NCBI RefSeq assembly: GCF_014647875.1 | Contig: NZ_BMQA01000030.1 | Coordinates: forward strand, 33,397-97,396 | From: Streptomyces brasiliensis | GTDB taxonomy: Bacteria > Actinomycetota > Actinomycetes > Streptomycetales > Streptomycetaceae | Reading direction: 5' to 3' | DNA length: 64,000 bases | Shown: positions 25,239 through 33,830 of the stretch, piece by piece | Numbering within the stretch: the first letter of the stretch is position 1 | Layout of the letters: every line of letters begins with the position of its first letter | The notes under the pieces: generated by a model | Told to the model about the DNA's origin: nothing | What the model saw: only the letters and a program-made list of their open reading frames with translations | Databases searched by the model: none | Program-made: the position numbers and the translations under genes

Positions 25239-25901
25239 ATGGGTGAGATCGGGCTGCGTGAGATGAAGAAGCAGCGGATGTACAGGGACGTCTCCGGCGT
25301 TGCCGTGCGGCTTTTCCTCGAGAAGGGGTTCGACTCGGTGTCCGTCGCGGAGGTCGCCGCCGCTGCCGGGATTTCCAAGCCGACGCTCTTTCGGTACTTC
25401 CCGGCCAAGGAGGATCTCGTCCTGCATCAGATCGCCGACCATCAGGACGAGGCCGCCCGTGTGGTCGCCGGGAGCGGTGGCGCGCCGGTCGATGCCCTGC
25501 GGCGGCATTTTCTCGACGGGCTGGAGCGGTGCGATCCGGTCACCGGGCTGAATGACGATCCCGGTGTGCTCGCCTTCCACTCCCTGCTCTACGGCACCCC
25601 CTCCCTCGTCGCCCGTCTGTACGAGTACCAGGAGCGGACCGAGGAGGCGCTGGCGGAGGCCCTCGGTGGCGGCCTCGAGGCGCGGCTCGCCGCCGGGCAG
25701 ATCGTCGCCGTACAGCGCATCCTCGCCCTTGAGAACTGGCGGCGGATCGATGCGGGGGAGGGCGTCGAGGACGTGCGCGCCGATGCCGTTGACGCCGCCG
25801 AGCGGGCCTTCGGGTGGCTGGCCGGCGGGGTGCCTCTGCTGGCGCCCGCCTCAGCCTCGCCCGCCCCCGCCTCGGCCTCGCCACCGTCTGATACTCGGTA
25901 A
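25239..25901 (+). CDS. TetR-family regulator
   Basis: This 220-residue protein has an N-terminal TetR helix-turn-helix (VSVAEVAAAAGISKPTLFRYFPAKEDLV, about residues 32-60) and an all-helical ligand domain. It ends in a low-complexity Ala/Ser/Pro tail. It is 41 bases upstream of the HelD-like helicase gene and may control it. The ATG at 25239 is chosen. Confidence 0.9.
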   Translation: MGEIGLREMKKQRMYRDVSGVAVRLFLEKGFDSVSVAEVAAAAGISKPTLFRYFPAKEDLVLHQIADHQDEAARVVAGSGGAPVDALRRHFLDGLERCDPVTGLNDDPGVLAFHSLLYGTPSLVARLYEYQERTEEALAEALGGGLEARLAAGQIVAVQRILALENWRRIDAGEGVEDVRADAVDAAERAFGWLAGGVPLLAPASASPAPASASPPSDTR

Positions 25902-25942
25902 AAGATTTAACTCGGTTGCGATATTCGGTTACGATCGGCTCC

Positions 25943-28015
25943 ATGACGTCGCCCCACCCCGCCGCCACCAGCCTCCAGGAAGCCCACCTCCAGCACGATC
26001 TCCGCACCGAGCGCGCCTACCACGACACCTGCCGCACCGCCCTCGCCGCCATGGTCGACGGTGCCGCCGAGCACGTCGTCACCGGCGAGGACGTCTCCGC
26101 ATCCGGGGCCGACGCCGAAGTCCTCGGGTACCAGCTGCGCAGCCGGGCGAAGGCGCTGCGCGAGTTGCCCGAGGGGCCGTTGTTCTTCGGGCGGCTGGAC
26201 TTCCGGGACGACGATCCGGCACACGGCGGGCAGCGGTACCACGTCGGGCGGCTGCGGATCACCGAGGACCCGGTCGCCCCGCCGCTCGTCGTCGACTGGC
26301 GCGCCCCCGTCTCCCGCGCCTTCTACCAGGCCGGCGCCCACGACCCGCAGGGCGTCGCGGTGCGCCGGCGCTTCGGCTGGGCGCCCGGCAGCCGCGGCGA
26401 CTCCGCCGACCTGACCGGCCTCGAGGACGAGCACCTGGGAGAGGGTGAGTCCGGCACCGACGGCGAGTCCGGCGCCGGCGGCATCGTCGCCCGCGAGATC
26501 GAACGGCCCCGCGTCGGCCCCATGCGCGACATCGCCGCGACCATCCAGCCCGAGCAGGACGACCTCATTCGCGGCGACCTCGCCGCGTCGGTCTGTGTGC
26601 AGGGCGCCCCCGGCACCGGCAAGACCGCCGTCGGACTGCACCGCGCCGCCTATCTGCTCTACACCCACCCGCAGCGCATCCGCCGCTCCGGCCTGCTGAT
26701 CCTCGGCCCGAACCGCACCTTCCTCTCCTACATCGCCGAGGTGCTGCCCTCCCTCGGCGAGACCGGCGTACGGCAGTCCACCCTTCAGGAGGAGATCGGG
26801 CGCGGGCCCGTCACGGGGACCGACAGCGGGCCGGCCGCCGCCGTCAAACACGACGCCCGGATGGCCGAAGTGCTGCGCCGCGCGCTGTACGCGCGCGTGG
26901 CCACCGAAGGCGCCGGCGAACTCGCCGTGCCGGACGGGTCGTACCACTGGCGGGTGCCGGCCGCGGAGCTCGCCGGGATCATCGCCGACGTGCGGGCGGA
27001 GCAGCCGCCGTACGCCGTCGGGCGCGAGCGGGTCCGCGCCCGGATCGTGCGCGGCATCCGGGCGCGGGCCGAGCGCCGCGCCGGCACGGTCCCGAACGCC
27101 TGGGTACGCGGGATCGAGCGGCGCCGAGCGCTCAGCGCGTACCTCGACGCCGTGTGGCCCAAGGTCCGGCCGGAGGAGGTCGTCGCCGAACTCCTCAGCG
27201 ACCCCGAGGTGTTGGCGCGGGCCGCCGACGGGCTCCTGGACCCCGCCGAGCAGCGGACGCTGCGCTGGGCGAAGCCGCCGCGCTCGTACCGGTCCGCGCG
27301 CTGGTCGGCCGCCGACCTCGTCCTCCTCGACGAGGTCGCCGGGCTGATCGAGCACCCCGAGGGGTACGGCCACATCGTCGTCGACGAGGCCCAGGACCTG
27401 TCGCCGATGGAGTGCCGGGCGATCGCGCGCCGTGCCTCCTACGGCTCGCTGACCGTGCTCGGCGACCTCGCGCAGGGCACCACTGCCTGGGCGGCGCGCC
27501 GCTGGGACGTGGCGCTACGGCACCTGGGCGTGCCGGACGCGGCCGTGGTGCCGCTGACGACGGGCTTCCGGGTGCCGGCGGCCGTCGTCGGACTCGCCAA
27601 CCGGCTGCTGGACCGGCTGGACGTCGACGTGCCGGCGGCCCGGTCGCTGCGGCGCGACGGCGAGCTGCGCGTCCGGCACGCCGACGACGTCCTCGCCGCG
27701 ACCGTGACCGCCGTACGGGAGGCGCTCGCCCGGGACGGGTCCGTCGGGGTCGTCGCTGCGGACGCCGACGCGGACCGGGTGCGCGCGGCGCTGGCCGCGG
27801 CCGGGATCGGCGCCGCGGGACCCGATGAACTGGGCGCCCGCGTGACGGTCGTACCCGCGTCCGTCGTCAAGGGACTCGAGTACGACCATGTCGTCGCCGT
27901 CGAACCCGCCGCCGTCGTGGAGGCGGAGGAGCGCGGTCTGCACCGGCTGTACGTCGTCCTGACGCGAGCCGTGTCACGGCTGGACGTGATCCACGGGCGT
28001 CCGCTGCCCTTCTAG
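25943..28015 (+). CDS. HelD-like superfamily 1 ATPase
   Basis: This 690-residue protein has an N-terminal coiled region (LQEAHLQHDLRTERAYHDTC), Walker A (GAPGTGKTAVGLHRAAYLL), Walker B (VDEAQDLSPMECR) and the HelD-type segment LILGPNRTFLSYIAEVLPSL. HelD proteins clear stalled RNA polymerase, and the actinobacterial HelR subgroup gives rifampicin tolerance. Which subgroup this belongs to cannot be told by eye. TACGAT lies 7 bases before the ATG, so the mRNA may be leaderless. Confidence 0.88.
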   Translation: MTSPHPAATSLQEAHLQHDLRTERAYHDTCRTALAAMVDGAAEHVVTGEDVSASGADAEVLGYQLRSRAKALRELPEGPLFFGRLDFRDDDPAHGGQRYHVGRLRITEDPVAPPLVVDWRAPVSRAFYQAGAHDPQGVAVRRRFGWAPGSRGDSADLTGLEDEHLGEGESGTDGESGAGGIVAREIERPRVGPMRDIAATIQPEQDDLIRGDLAASVCVQGAPGTGKTAVGLHRAAYLLYTHPQRIRRSGLLILGPNRTFLSYIAEVLPSLGETGVRQSTLQEEIGRGPVTGTDSGPAAAVKHDARMAEVLRRALYARVATEGAGELAVPDGSYHWRVPAAELAGIIADVRAEQPPYAVGRERVRARIVRGIRARAERRAGTVPNAWVRGIERRRALSAYLDAVWPKVRPEEVVAELLSDPEVLARAADGLLDPAEQRTLRWAKPPRSYRSARWSAADLVLLDEVAGLIEHPEGYGHIVVDEAQDLSPMECRAIARRASYGSLTVLGDLAQGTTAWAARRWDVALRHLGVPDAAVVPLTTGFRVPAAVVGLANRLLDRLDVDVPAARSLRRDGELRVRHADDVLAATVTAVREALARDGSVGVVAADADADRVRAALAAAGIGAAGPDELGARVTVVPASVVKGLEYDHVVAVEPAAVVEAEERGLHRLYVVLTRAVSRLDVIHGRPLPF

Positions 28016-28022
28016 CCGTGCT

Positions 28023-28856
28023 CTAGAGCGCGTCGAGCAGCGGCATCAACTGCTCCTCCTCGTAGGCGAGATGGGCCTCCAGCTCCTGAGTCAGCCGTAC
28101 GGCCTCGGCGCGTGCGTCGGCCGAGTCCCCGGCCGAGACCGCCCCGCGCAGCCGCTCGACCAGCTCGGCGATGCGCTCGTGCTCGCGGTGCAGGCGCTCG
28201 CGGACCGGCGAGAACTCCGGCCGGTGGTCGGCGAGGAACGGGAAGAGGGCCGTCTCCTCGCCCGTGTGATGGTGGTGCAGGCCCTGGCAGAGGGTGAGGC
28301 AGTTCATCCGCAGCTGCGCGCCGAGGGTGCCGGCGCCGTTCGCCATCTCCTCTCTGATCAGGGCGAGTTCGCGGCGGAACGCGTCGTGGACGACCCTGAT
28401 CGCCTCGCCCGGCGTAGCGGCCTCGATGTTCGGCGGACCGCCCTGTGCGATCTCGTACAGCGCGACGACGGGAATCACCCGGTCCGTCTTCTCCTGGTAC
28501 GCCGCCCAGCCCGGATCCGCCTCCACCGCCCGCGCAAAGACACGGTCCCGTTCCTCCCGGTCGAGGACGACGGCCCGCGCCTCGTAGCTGAACACGCCGC
28601 TCTCGACGGCCACGTGGGGGTTGGCCAGGAGGTTGCGGTACCAGTCGGGGTGGCGGCGGCTGCCGCCCGCCGAGGCGATGACCAGGACGCGGTCACCGCC
28701 GTCGGGGAGGTAGCCGACGGGGGTGGTGCGGCGGGTGCCGGTGCGGGCGCCGGTGGTGGTCAGCAGGAGCAGGCGGGCGCCTTCGAAAGGGCCGCCGACG
28801 CGGCCGTGGTTCGCGCGGAACTCGGCGATGATCTGTTGGTTGAAGTCGTTGGGCAC
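28023..28856 (-). CDS. fusion of an F420-type nitroreductase domain with a hemerythrin domain
   Basis: This is a 277-residue protein. Residues 1-140 are a Ddn-like deazaflavin-dependent nitroreductase (LLLTTTGARTGTRRTTPVGYL, SRRHPDWYRNLLANPHVAVE). Residues 150-277 are a hemerythrin HHE domain with likely iron ligands in HDAFRRE, LHHHHTGEE and HREHERI, and EEEQLMPLL at the end. A redox or oxygen-linked role is inferred. The GTG start at 28856 has only a weak ribosome-binding site. Confidence 0.9.
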   Translation of the reverse strand: MPNDFNQQIIAEFRANHGRVGGPFEGARLLLLTTTGARTGTRRTTPVGYLPDGGDRVLVIASAGGSRRHPDWYRNLLANPHVAVESGVFSYEARAVVLDREERDRVFARAVEADPGWAAYQEKTDRVIPVVALYEIAQGGPPNIEAATPGEAIRVVHDAFRRELALIREEMANGAGTLGAQLRMNCLTLCQGLHHHHTGEETALFPFLADHRPEFSPVRERLHREHERIAELVERLRGAVSAGDSADARAEAVRLTQELEAHLAYEEEQLMPLLDAL

Positions 28857-28871
28857 GCTGGTTTCGTCTTC

Positions 28872-28941
28872 TTTCTCTGCGACGGGTGGACGGGTACGAA
28901 CTCGGAATTCCGAAGTCCGAATTCCGAAGTACGCAGAGAAA
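28872..28941. repeat. nested repeat cluster upstream of the nitroreductase-hemerythrin gene
   Basis: A 10-base inverted repeat (TTTCTCTGCG, 28872-28881; CGCAGAGAAA, 28932-28941) encloses two tandem copies of a 14-base unit (CGGAATTCCGAAGT, 28903-28916; CCGAATTCCGAAGT, 28917-28930). It is just upstream of the minus-strand gene, so an operator array or regulatory RNA is possible. Confidence 0.55.
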
Positions 28942-29105
28942 AGGCGGGCTTCTGGCCCGCCGCGACCTCACTCGGAGGCCGGGCACCCAACTTGCTCACG
29001 GCCCATGGCCGACCCGGCAGTCATGCCGGCGACGTTACCGTCCCCCGGACGACCGGCGCCGGCGAGTTCGCCGGGAACGGGGTCGATGGCCGATCCTGGG
29101 TCGTG

Positions 29106-29606
29106 ATGCTTCTCTTCCTCGACATCGACGGGACGCTGCTCCCGTTCGGGTCGGCGGGCCCGTACCCCGAGTACGAGCCCGTCTCGTGCCCGCCGGAGAG
29201 CGCCGCCGACCATCCGCTGCTGACCCGTATCGACCCCGCGCTCGGACCCCGGCTGACCGCGCTGGGCTGCGAGTTGGTGTGGGCGACCACCTGGATGGAC
29301 GACGCGAACACGGCCGTGTCGCCCTGGCTCGGCCTGCCATCGCTGCCGGTGGTGCAGTGGCCGGACGAGGAGGCGCCGCCCGCCCTGCTGCACTGGAAGA
29401 CCCGGCCCCTGGTCGCCTGGGCGGCCGGGAGCCCATTCGTCTGGATCGATGACGAGATCACCGAGGCCGACCGCGCGTGGGTCGCCACGCATCACGCGGC
29501 CGACGCCCTCCTCCACCGTGTGGAGCACCAGTACGGCCTCACGGACGCGGACTTCGAGAGTGTGGCGGAGTGGCTGCGGACGCACGGCCGAACGGCGGAC
29601 GGGTGA
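29106..29606 (+). CDS. small HAD-like hydrolase
   Basis: This 166-residue protein starts MLLFLDIDGTLLPFGSAG, which is HAD motif I with both acids. ELVWATTWMDDANT is motif II-like, and FVWIDDEITEADRAW carries the late acidic motif. It resembles the HAD subgroup linked to nucleic-acid repair cassettes in actinobacteria. The substrate is unknown. ATG 29106 is used, with GTG 29103 adjacent. It is divergent from the fusion gene. Confidence 0.85.
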   Translation: MLLFLDIDGTLLPFGSAGPYPEYEPVSCPPESAADHPLLTRIDPALGPRLTALGCELVWATTWMDDANTAVSPWLGLPSLPVVQWPDEEAPPALLHWKTRPLVAWAAGSPFVWIDDEITEADRAWVATHHAADALLHRVEHQYGLTDADFESVAEWLRTHGRTADG

Positions 29607-29670
29607 ACACCCTGGCCGTGCCCCGAAAACGAGTAGGCGTCCGGACTCGCCTCCTCCTACGTTCGGCCGC

Positions 29671-30396
29671 ATGACTGACGAGTGCTTCAAGCATCCACGC
29701 CTCGCCGCGATCTATGACCCGCTCGACCCCGACCGCGGCGATCTCGACGGGTACATCCGGATGGCGGAAGAGTTCGGGGCGCGCCGGGTGCTGGACATCG
29801 GCTGCGGGACAGGTGTGTTCGCGCTCCTGCTGGCCGACCGTGGGATCGAGGTCGTCGGTGTCGATCCCGCCCAGGCATCTGTCGACGTGGCCCGGGGAAA
29901 GCCGGGCAGCGGGCGAGTGCGCTGGATCTGCGGCGATGCGACGGCACTCCCGCCGCTGCGGGTCGACCTGGCGACCATGACGGCGAATGTCGCCCAGGCC
30001 ATCGCCGACCCGCGGACGTGGCGGAAGACCCTGCGAGGCGTCTACGAGGCACTGCGACCCGGTGGGCATCTGGTGTTCGAGACCCGGGATCCGGCCGAGC
30101 GCGCCTGGGAGGAGTGGAACCGTGAGGATTCGTACGGCGTGACGGAGATCCCAGGCGTCGGCGCGGTCGAGAGCTGGGTCGAGCTGATCGAGGTGAGTGA
30201 GCCGCTGGTGACGTTCCGCTCGACGTACGTGTTCGCCGCGGACGGGCAGGTACTGACGTCGGATTCCACGTTGCGTTTCCGCGAGCGGCAGGAGGTCGAG
30301 ACGGAGCTGGCCGCCCAGGGGTATGCGGTGGAGGACGTGCGCGAGGCTCCTGACCGGCCGGGCAAGGAGTTCGTCTTCGTCGCGCGACGTCCGTAG
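29671..30396 (+). CDS. class I SAM-dependent methyltransferase
   Basis: This 241-residue protein has glycine-rich motif I (VLDIGCGTGVFALLLA), the acidic strand end (VVGVDPAQ) and motif IV region (DLATMTANVAQAIAD). It has a single Rossmann domain with a beta-rich C-terminal part. The target molecule is unknown. The ATG start at 29671 has no strong ribosome-binding site. Confidence 0.9.
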   Translation: MTDECFKHPRLAAIYDPLDPDRGDLDGYIRMAEEFGARRVLDIGCGTGVFALLLADRGIEVVGVDPAQASVDVARGKPGSGRVRWICGDATALPPLRVDLATMTANVAQAIADPRTWRKTLRGVYEALRPGGHLVFETRDPAERAWEEWNREDSYGVTEIPGVGAVESWVELIEVSEPLVTFRSTYVFAADGQVLTSDSTLRFRERQEVETELAAQGYAVEDVREAPDRPGKEFVFVARRP

Positions 30397-30480
30397 GGCG
30401 GCCTGCGAGGGTCCTCGCCGCCTGGGTCGACCGGGACTCGATCACTTCACTGTGCGCCGTTCGCGTGGCATGGCGCACTA

Positions 30481-30501
30481 TTGCAAGCGGGGTGCTTGCA
30501 A
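30481..30501. promoter_or_regulatory. operator-like palindrome upstream of the XRE regulator
   Basis: TTGCAAGC-GGGGT-GCTTGCAA, a perfect 8-base inverted repeat with a 5-base centre, 30 bases before the ATG of the XRE gene. The position suits autoregulation by that protein. Confidence 0.7.
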
Positions 30502-30531
30502 TTGTTAGCGGGGCTGGGGCAGGGTGGAGGC

Positions 30532-31002
30532 ATGGCATCGCTCAACGTCGGCAATCTCGGTGAGTATCTGCGTGAGCAGCGGCGCAACGCGCAGCTGTCG
30601 CTCCGGCAGCTCGCCGATGCCGCCGGGGTGTCGAATCCGTACCTGAGCCAGATCGAGCGCGGGCTGCGCAAGCCCAGCGCCGAGGTGTTGCAGCAGGTCG
30701 CCAAGGCGCTCCGCATCTCCGCGGAGACGCTCTACGTGCGGGCCGGCATCCTCGACGCCGAGCGGGAGCTGGACGAGGTCGAGACGCGCGCCGTCATACT
30801 CGCCGACCCCACGCTCAACGAGCGGCAGAAGCAGGTGCTGCTGCAGATCTACGAGTCCTTCCGCAAGGAGAACGGATTCGGCGGTGACGGTGCTGGTGAC
30901 AGCCATAGCGCCGACGACGACAGCGGCGCCGTGCGCGGCACCCGCACGGACGACGGCGGCAACGACGCCGACGACACCGATCCGCAGCGGTCGGCCGGAT
31001 GA
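30532..31002 (+). CDS. XRE-family helix-turn-helix regulator
   Basis: This 156-residue protein has the HTH LGEYLREQRRNAQLSLRQLAD then SNPYLSQIERGLRKPS at about residues 8-50, and a helical extension. The C-terminus is an acidic Asp/Gly-rich tail (ADDDSGAVRGTRTDDGG). GGTGGAGG precedes the ATG. It lies 77 bases upstream of the HBHA-like gene and may regulate it. Confidence 0.9.
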   Translation: MASLNVGNLGEYLREQRRNAQLSLRQLADAAGVSNPYLSQIERGLRKPSAEVLQQVAKALRISAETLYVRAGILDAERELDEVETRAVILADPTLNERQKQVLLQIYESFRKENGFGGDGAGDSHSADDDSGAVRGTRTDDGGNDADDTDPQRSAG

Positions 31003-31079
31003 GCCGGACCAGGGCTCCGGCCGGGCCACTGCGGACCACCAAACCCTCAGCCGAACGTGAATCCGGGAGGACCATCACC

Positions 31080-31724
31080 ATGGCCATCACCGACGACCTG
31101 CGCAAGACCTTCAGCGACCCGACTCCGCTCTACTTCGCCGCCGGCACCGCCGACCTGGCCCTTCAGCAGGCCAAGAAGGTCCCCGGCCTGGTCGAGCAGC
31201 TGCGCGTCGAGGCCCCGGCCCGCATCGAGGCCGTGCGCAACACCGACCCGAAGGCCGTGCAGGAGAGGGCCGCCGCGCGCGCCAAGGAGGCGTCCGCCAA
31301 GGCCAAGGAGACCCAGGAGGCCATCCAGGCCAGGGTCAACGAGTTCTTCGGCACCATCGACGGCGACCTGAAGAAGCTCGGCAGCACGATCGACGCCGAC
31401 CTGAAGAAGCTCGGCGAGCAGGCCCAGGACCTCGCCCTGCGCGGTGTCGGCGTCGCCGCCGAGTACGCGGTCAAGGCCCGCGAGACCTACGAGAAGGTCG
31501 CCGAGCACGGCGAGCAGGCCGTCAAGACCTGGCGCGGCGAGGCCGCGGAGGAGATCGAGGAGCTGGCCGTCGTGGTCGAGCCCAAGGCCGAGCCGGTCGA
31601 GGTCAAGGAGGAGCCGAAGCCTGTCGAGGCCAAGGCCGTCCCCGCCCCGGCCAGGAAGCCCGCCGCGAAGAAGGCCCCGGCCCGTAAGACCGCCGTCAAG
31701 AAGACGACTCCGCCCGCCAAATAA
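31080..31724 (+). CDS. HBHA-like alanine/lysine-rich coiled-coil protein
   Basis: This 214-residue protein begins with a DPTPLYFAAGTADLALQQ segment, as in mycobacterial heparin-binding hemagglutinin. A long helix follows (AAARAKEASAKAKETQEAIQ, GDLKKLGSTIDADLKKLG), and the tail is rich in Lys, Ala and Pro (KKAPARKTAVKKTTPPAK). A cell-surface or cell-pole coiled-coil role is inferred. A strong terminator follows the stop. Confidence 0.85.
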   Translation: MAITDDLRKTFSDPTPLYFAAGTADLALQQAKKVPGLVEQLRVEAPARIEAVRNTDPKAVQERAAARAKEASAKAKETQEAIQARVNEFFGTIDGDLKKLGSTIDADLKKLGEQAQDLALRGVGVAAEYAVKARETYEKVAEHGEQAVKTWRGEAAEEIEELAVVVEPKAEPVEVKEEPKPVEAKAVPAPARKPAAKKAPARKTAVKKTTPPAK

Positions 31725-31738
31725 GGGGCAGAACGCGC

Positions 31739-31771
31739 ACGGGCCGGGCACCCTTGGGGTGTCCGGCCCGT
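31739..31771 (+). terminator. terminator after the HBHA-like gene
   Basis: ACGGGCCGGGCACC pairs with GGTGTCCGGCCCGT around a short loop, followed by TCT. It begins 14 bases after the stop. Confidence 0.75.
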
Positions 31772-31814
31772 TCTATGGGTACGGTGGCGGCGTAGGAGTC
31801 GGAGATTACGGGCG

Positions 31815-32174
31815 GTGGACAGCATGCTGATGTTGGGCTTCGCGGGGTTCCTGGGACTGCTGAAGATCGTCCTGATGGCCCTCGCCGCGTTCGGGCTGTT
31901 CGACGCGGCGTTCCGGCGCGAGGACGCGTTCCGTGCGGCCGACAAGCAGAACAAGGTGTTCTGGCTGATCGTCTTGGCCATCGCGCTCGTGGTGAGCTAC
32001 CTGTTCTCGTTCCTGTCGATCCTGCCGATCGTCGGCCTGATCGCGAGCATCGTCTACATCGTGGACGTGCGGCCCGCGGTCAAGCAGGCCTCGGGCCGCG
32101 GCAGCGGCTGGGGGCGCCGCCGCGGCGGCAGCAGCAGCGACGGGCCGTACGGGCCGTACAACGGCGGCCGCTGA
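31815..32174 (+). CDS. DUF2516 membrane protein
   Basis: This 119-residue protein has hydrophobic segments (MLGFAGFLGLLKIVLMALAAF and FWLIVLAIALVVSYLFSFLSI) and a conserved DVRPAVKQ motif. A Gly/Arg/Ser-rich cytoplasmic tail follows. It matches the DUF2516 family downstream of HBHA-like genes. GTG 31815 is used. ATG 31824 is possible. Confidence 0.85.
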   Translation: MDSMLMLGFAGFLGLLKIVLMALAAFGLFDAAFRREDAFRAADKQNKVFWLIVLAIALVVSYLFSFLSILPIVGLIASIVYIVDVRPAVKQASGRGSGWGRRRGGSSSDGPYGPYNGGR

Positions 32175-32259
32175 ACACCGACACGGGCCGTACGGCGCGG
32201 CGGCCGCTGAGCCCCGGCCGCTCGCCGGTACGCCGTAGCACCAGCACGACGTATGGCGT

Positions 32260-33579
32260 CTACGGCACCCGGTCCAGCAGGACCACTGCCACGTCGTCCG
32301 TCAGCTCCCCGCCGTTGAGCTCGCGCACCTCGTGCACGGCCGCCCGCAGCAGGTTCTCGCCCCGCAGGCCCTCCGCGAGCTGGCGGCGGACCATCTCGAC
32401 CATCCCGTCCTGGCCCAGGCGCTCCCCACGCGTGCCGACGCGGCCCTCGATCAGGCCGTCGGTGTAGAGCATCAGGCTCCACTCGGCGCCCAGCTCCACC
32501 TGCCTGCGCGGCCAGCGCGCGCCATGGAGCAGGCCTAGGGCCGGGCCGTTGTTGTCCTGCGGCAGCAGTTCCGCGGGCCGCCCGGGGCGGGCGATCAGCG
32601 GGGACGGGTGACCGGCCAGGCACAGGCCCGCGCGGCGGCCGTCGGGGGAGATGTCGACGGTGCAGAGGGTCGCGAAGATCTCCTCGTCCGAGCGCTCGTG
32701 CTCGAGGACCTGCTGCAGCGTGCCGAGCAGCTCGTCGCCGCACAGCCCCGCGAGGATCAGCGCGCGCCACGCGATGCGCAGCTCCACGCCGAGCGCGGCC
32801 TCGTCGGGCCCGTGGCCGCAGACGTCGCCGATCATGGCGTGCACGGTGCCGTCGGGCGTGCGCACGGTGTCGTAGAAGTCGCCGCCCAGCAGCGCGCGCG
32901 AGCGGCCGGGGCGGTAGCGCGCGGCGAACCGCAGCGACGAGCCCTCCAGCAGCGGCGTCGGCAGCAGGCCGCGCTCCAGACGGCGGTTCTCCTGCGCGCG
33001 GACGCGGCCCTCGGCGAGCCGCCGCTCGGCCGTGTCGGAACGTTTCCGCTCGACGGCGTACCGAATGGCGCGGCTCAGCAGGCGGCCATCCAGTTCGTCC
33101 CGGAAAAGGTAGTCCTGGGCGCCCACGCGCACGGCCTCGGCGCCGCGCTCGGCGTCACAGGAGGCGGTCAGCGCGAGGACGGCGTGCCGGGGCGCGAGCT
33201 CCAGCACGTGCTTGAGCACGGCCAGCTCGTCGTCACCGGCGGCACCGGCCCGGCCGGGGGCCGGGAGCGCGAGGTCGAGCAGGATGCAGTGGACGTCGTC
33301 GGTCAGCAGCCGCTCGGCCTCGGTGAGGTTGCGGGCGGTGCGCACGCGGATCGGCTTGCCGGACGAGTCCAGCATCTCGGGCACGATCGGCGAACCGGCC
33401 GGATCGTCCTCGATCAGCAGCAGGGTGAGAGTGGTGCCGGCCGCGCTGTGGGTGTGGTGGGCGGCGGCTTCCTTGTGGTGGGCCTCTTCCTTGAGGGGGC
33501 CGCCGACCTTCTGCGCGGCCTGCGCCTGACCACTCTCCACGGCCGGGATCGCTCTCTGCCGCGGTACGGGTACGGGCAT
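32260..33579 (-). CDS. response regulator fused to a PP2C (SpoIIE/RsbU-like) phosphatase
   Basis: This 439-residue protein has a receiver domain at about residues 50-180 (LLIEDD, the acceptor Asp in CILLDLALP) and a short coiled linker. A PP2C domain follows with the metal motifs GGDFYD, IGDVCGHG and SLMLYTDGLIEG. It likely dephosphorylates an anti-anti-sigma factor under control of a sensor kinase. The ATG at 33579 has AAGGAA upstream. Some upstream frame is open but is judged untranslated. Confidence 0.9.
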   Translation of the reverse strand: MPVPVPRQRAIPAVESGQAQAAQKVGGPLKEEAHHKEAAAHHTHSAAGTTLTLLLIEDDPAGSPIVPEMLDSSGKPIRVRTARNLTEAERLLTDDVHCILLDLALPAPGRAGAAGDDELAVLKHVLELAPRHAVLALTASCDAERGAEAVRVGAQDYLFRDELDGRLLSRAIRYAVERKRSDTAERRLAEGRVRAQENRRLERGLLPTPLLEGSSLRFAARYRPGRSRALLGGDFYDTVRTPDGTVHAMIGDVCGHGPDEAALGVELRIAWRALILAGLCGDELLGTLQQVLEHERSDEEIFATLCTVDISPDGRRAGLCLAGHPSPLIARPGRPAELLPQDNNGPALGLLHGARWPRRQVELGAEWSLMLYTDGLIEGRVGTRGERLGQDGMVEMVRRQLAEGLRGENLLRAAVHEVRELNGGELTDDVAVVLLDRVP

Positions 33580-33830
33580 CGTGTTGGGTTCCTTCCCTCC
33601 CCCCGAGGGCATGGCGGGGCGAGGGATCTCGACCCACCCGACGGGGACGATAGCGGTACTGGCCACCGCAACGGAATGGTGTGAGCCGCGTCGCTCCGTC
33701 TCAGGCCACTGTCATATGCCGCTTTCCGTACCGCAGTTGGACGAGCCGGAGGTCGGGAGGGGATGACGAACGTCACGTCCCGCCGGGGTTTGGAGAGCGG
33801 TTGGGCGTGCACTGTGTCACGTGGCGCATG

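Noticed and set aside
28071..29606. 511-codon plus-strand frame covering the HAD gene and the antisense of the nitroreductase-hemerythrin gene
   Set aside because: Only the last 166 codons have HAD motifs. The rest is a shadow of the minus-strand gene.
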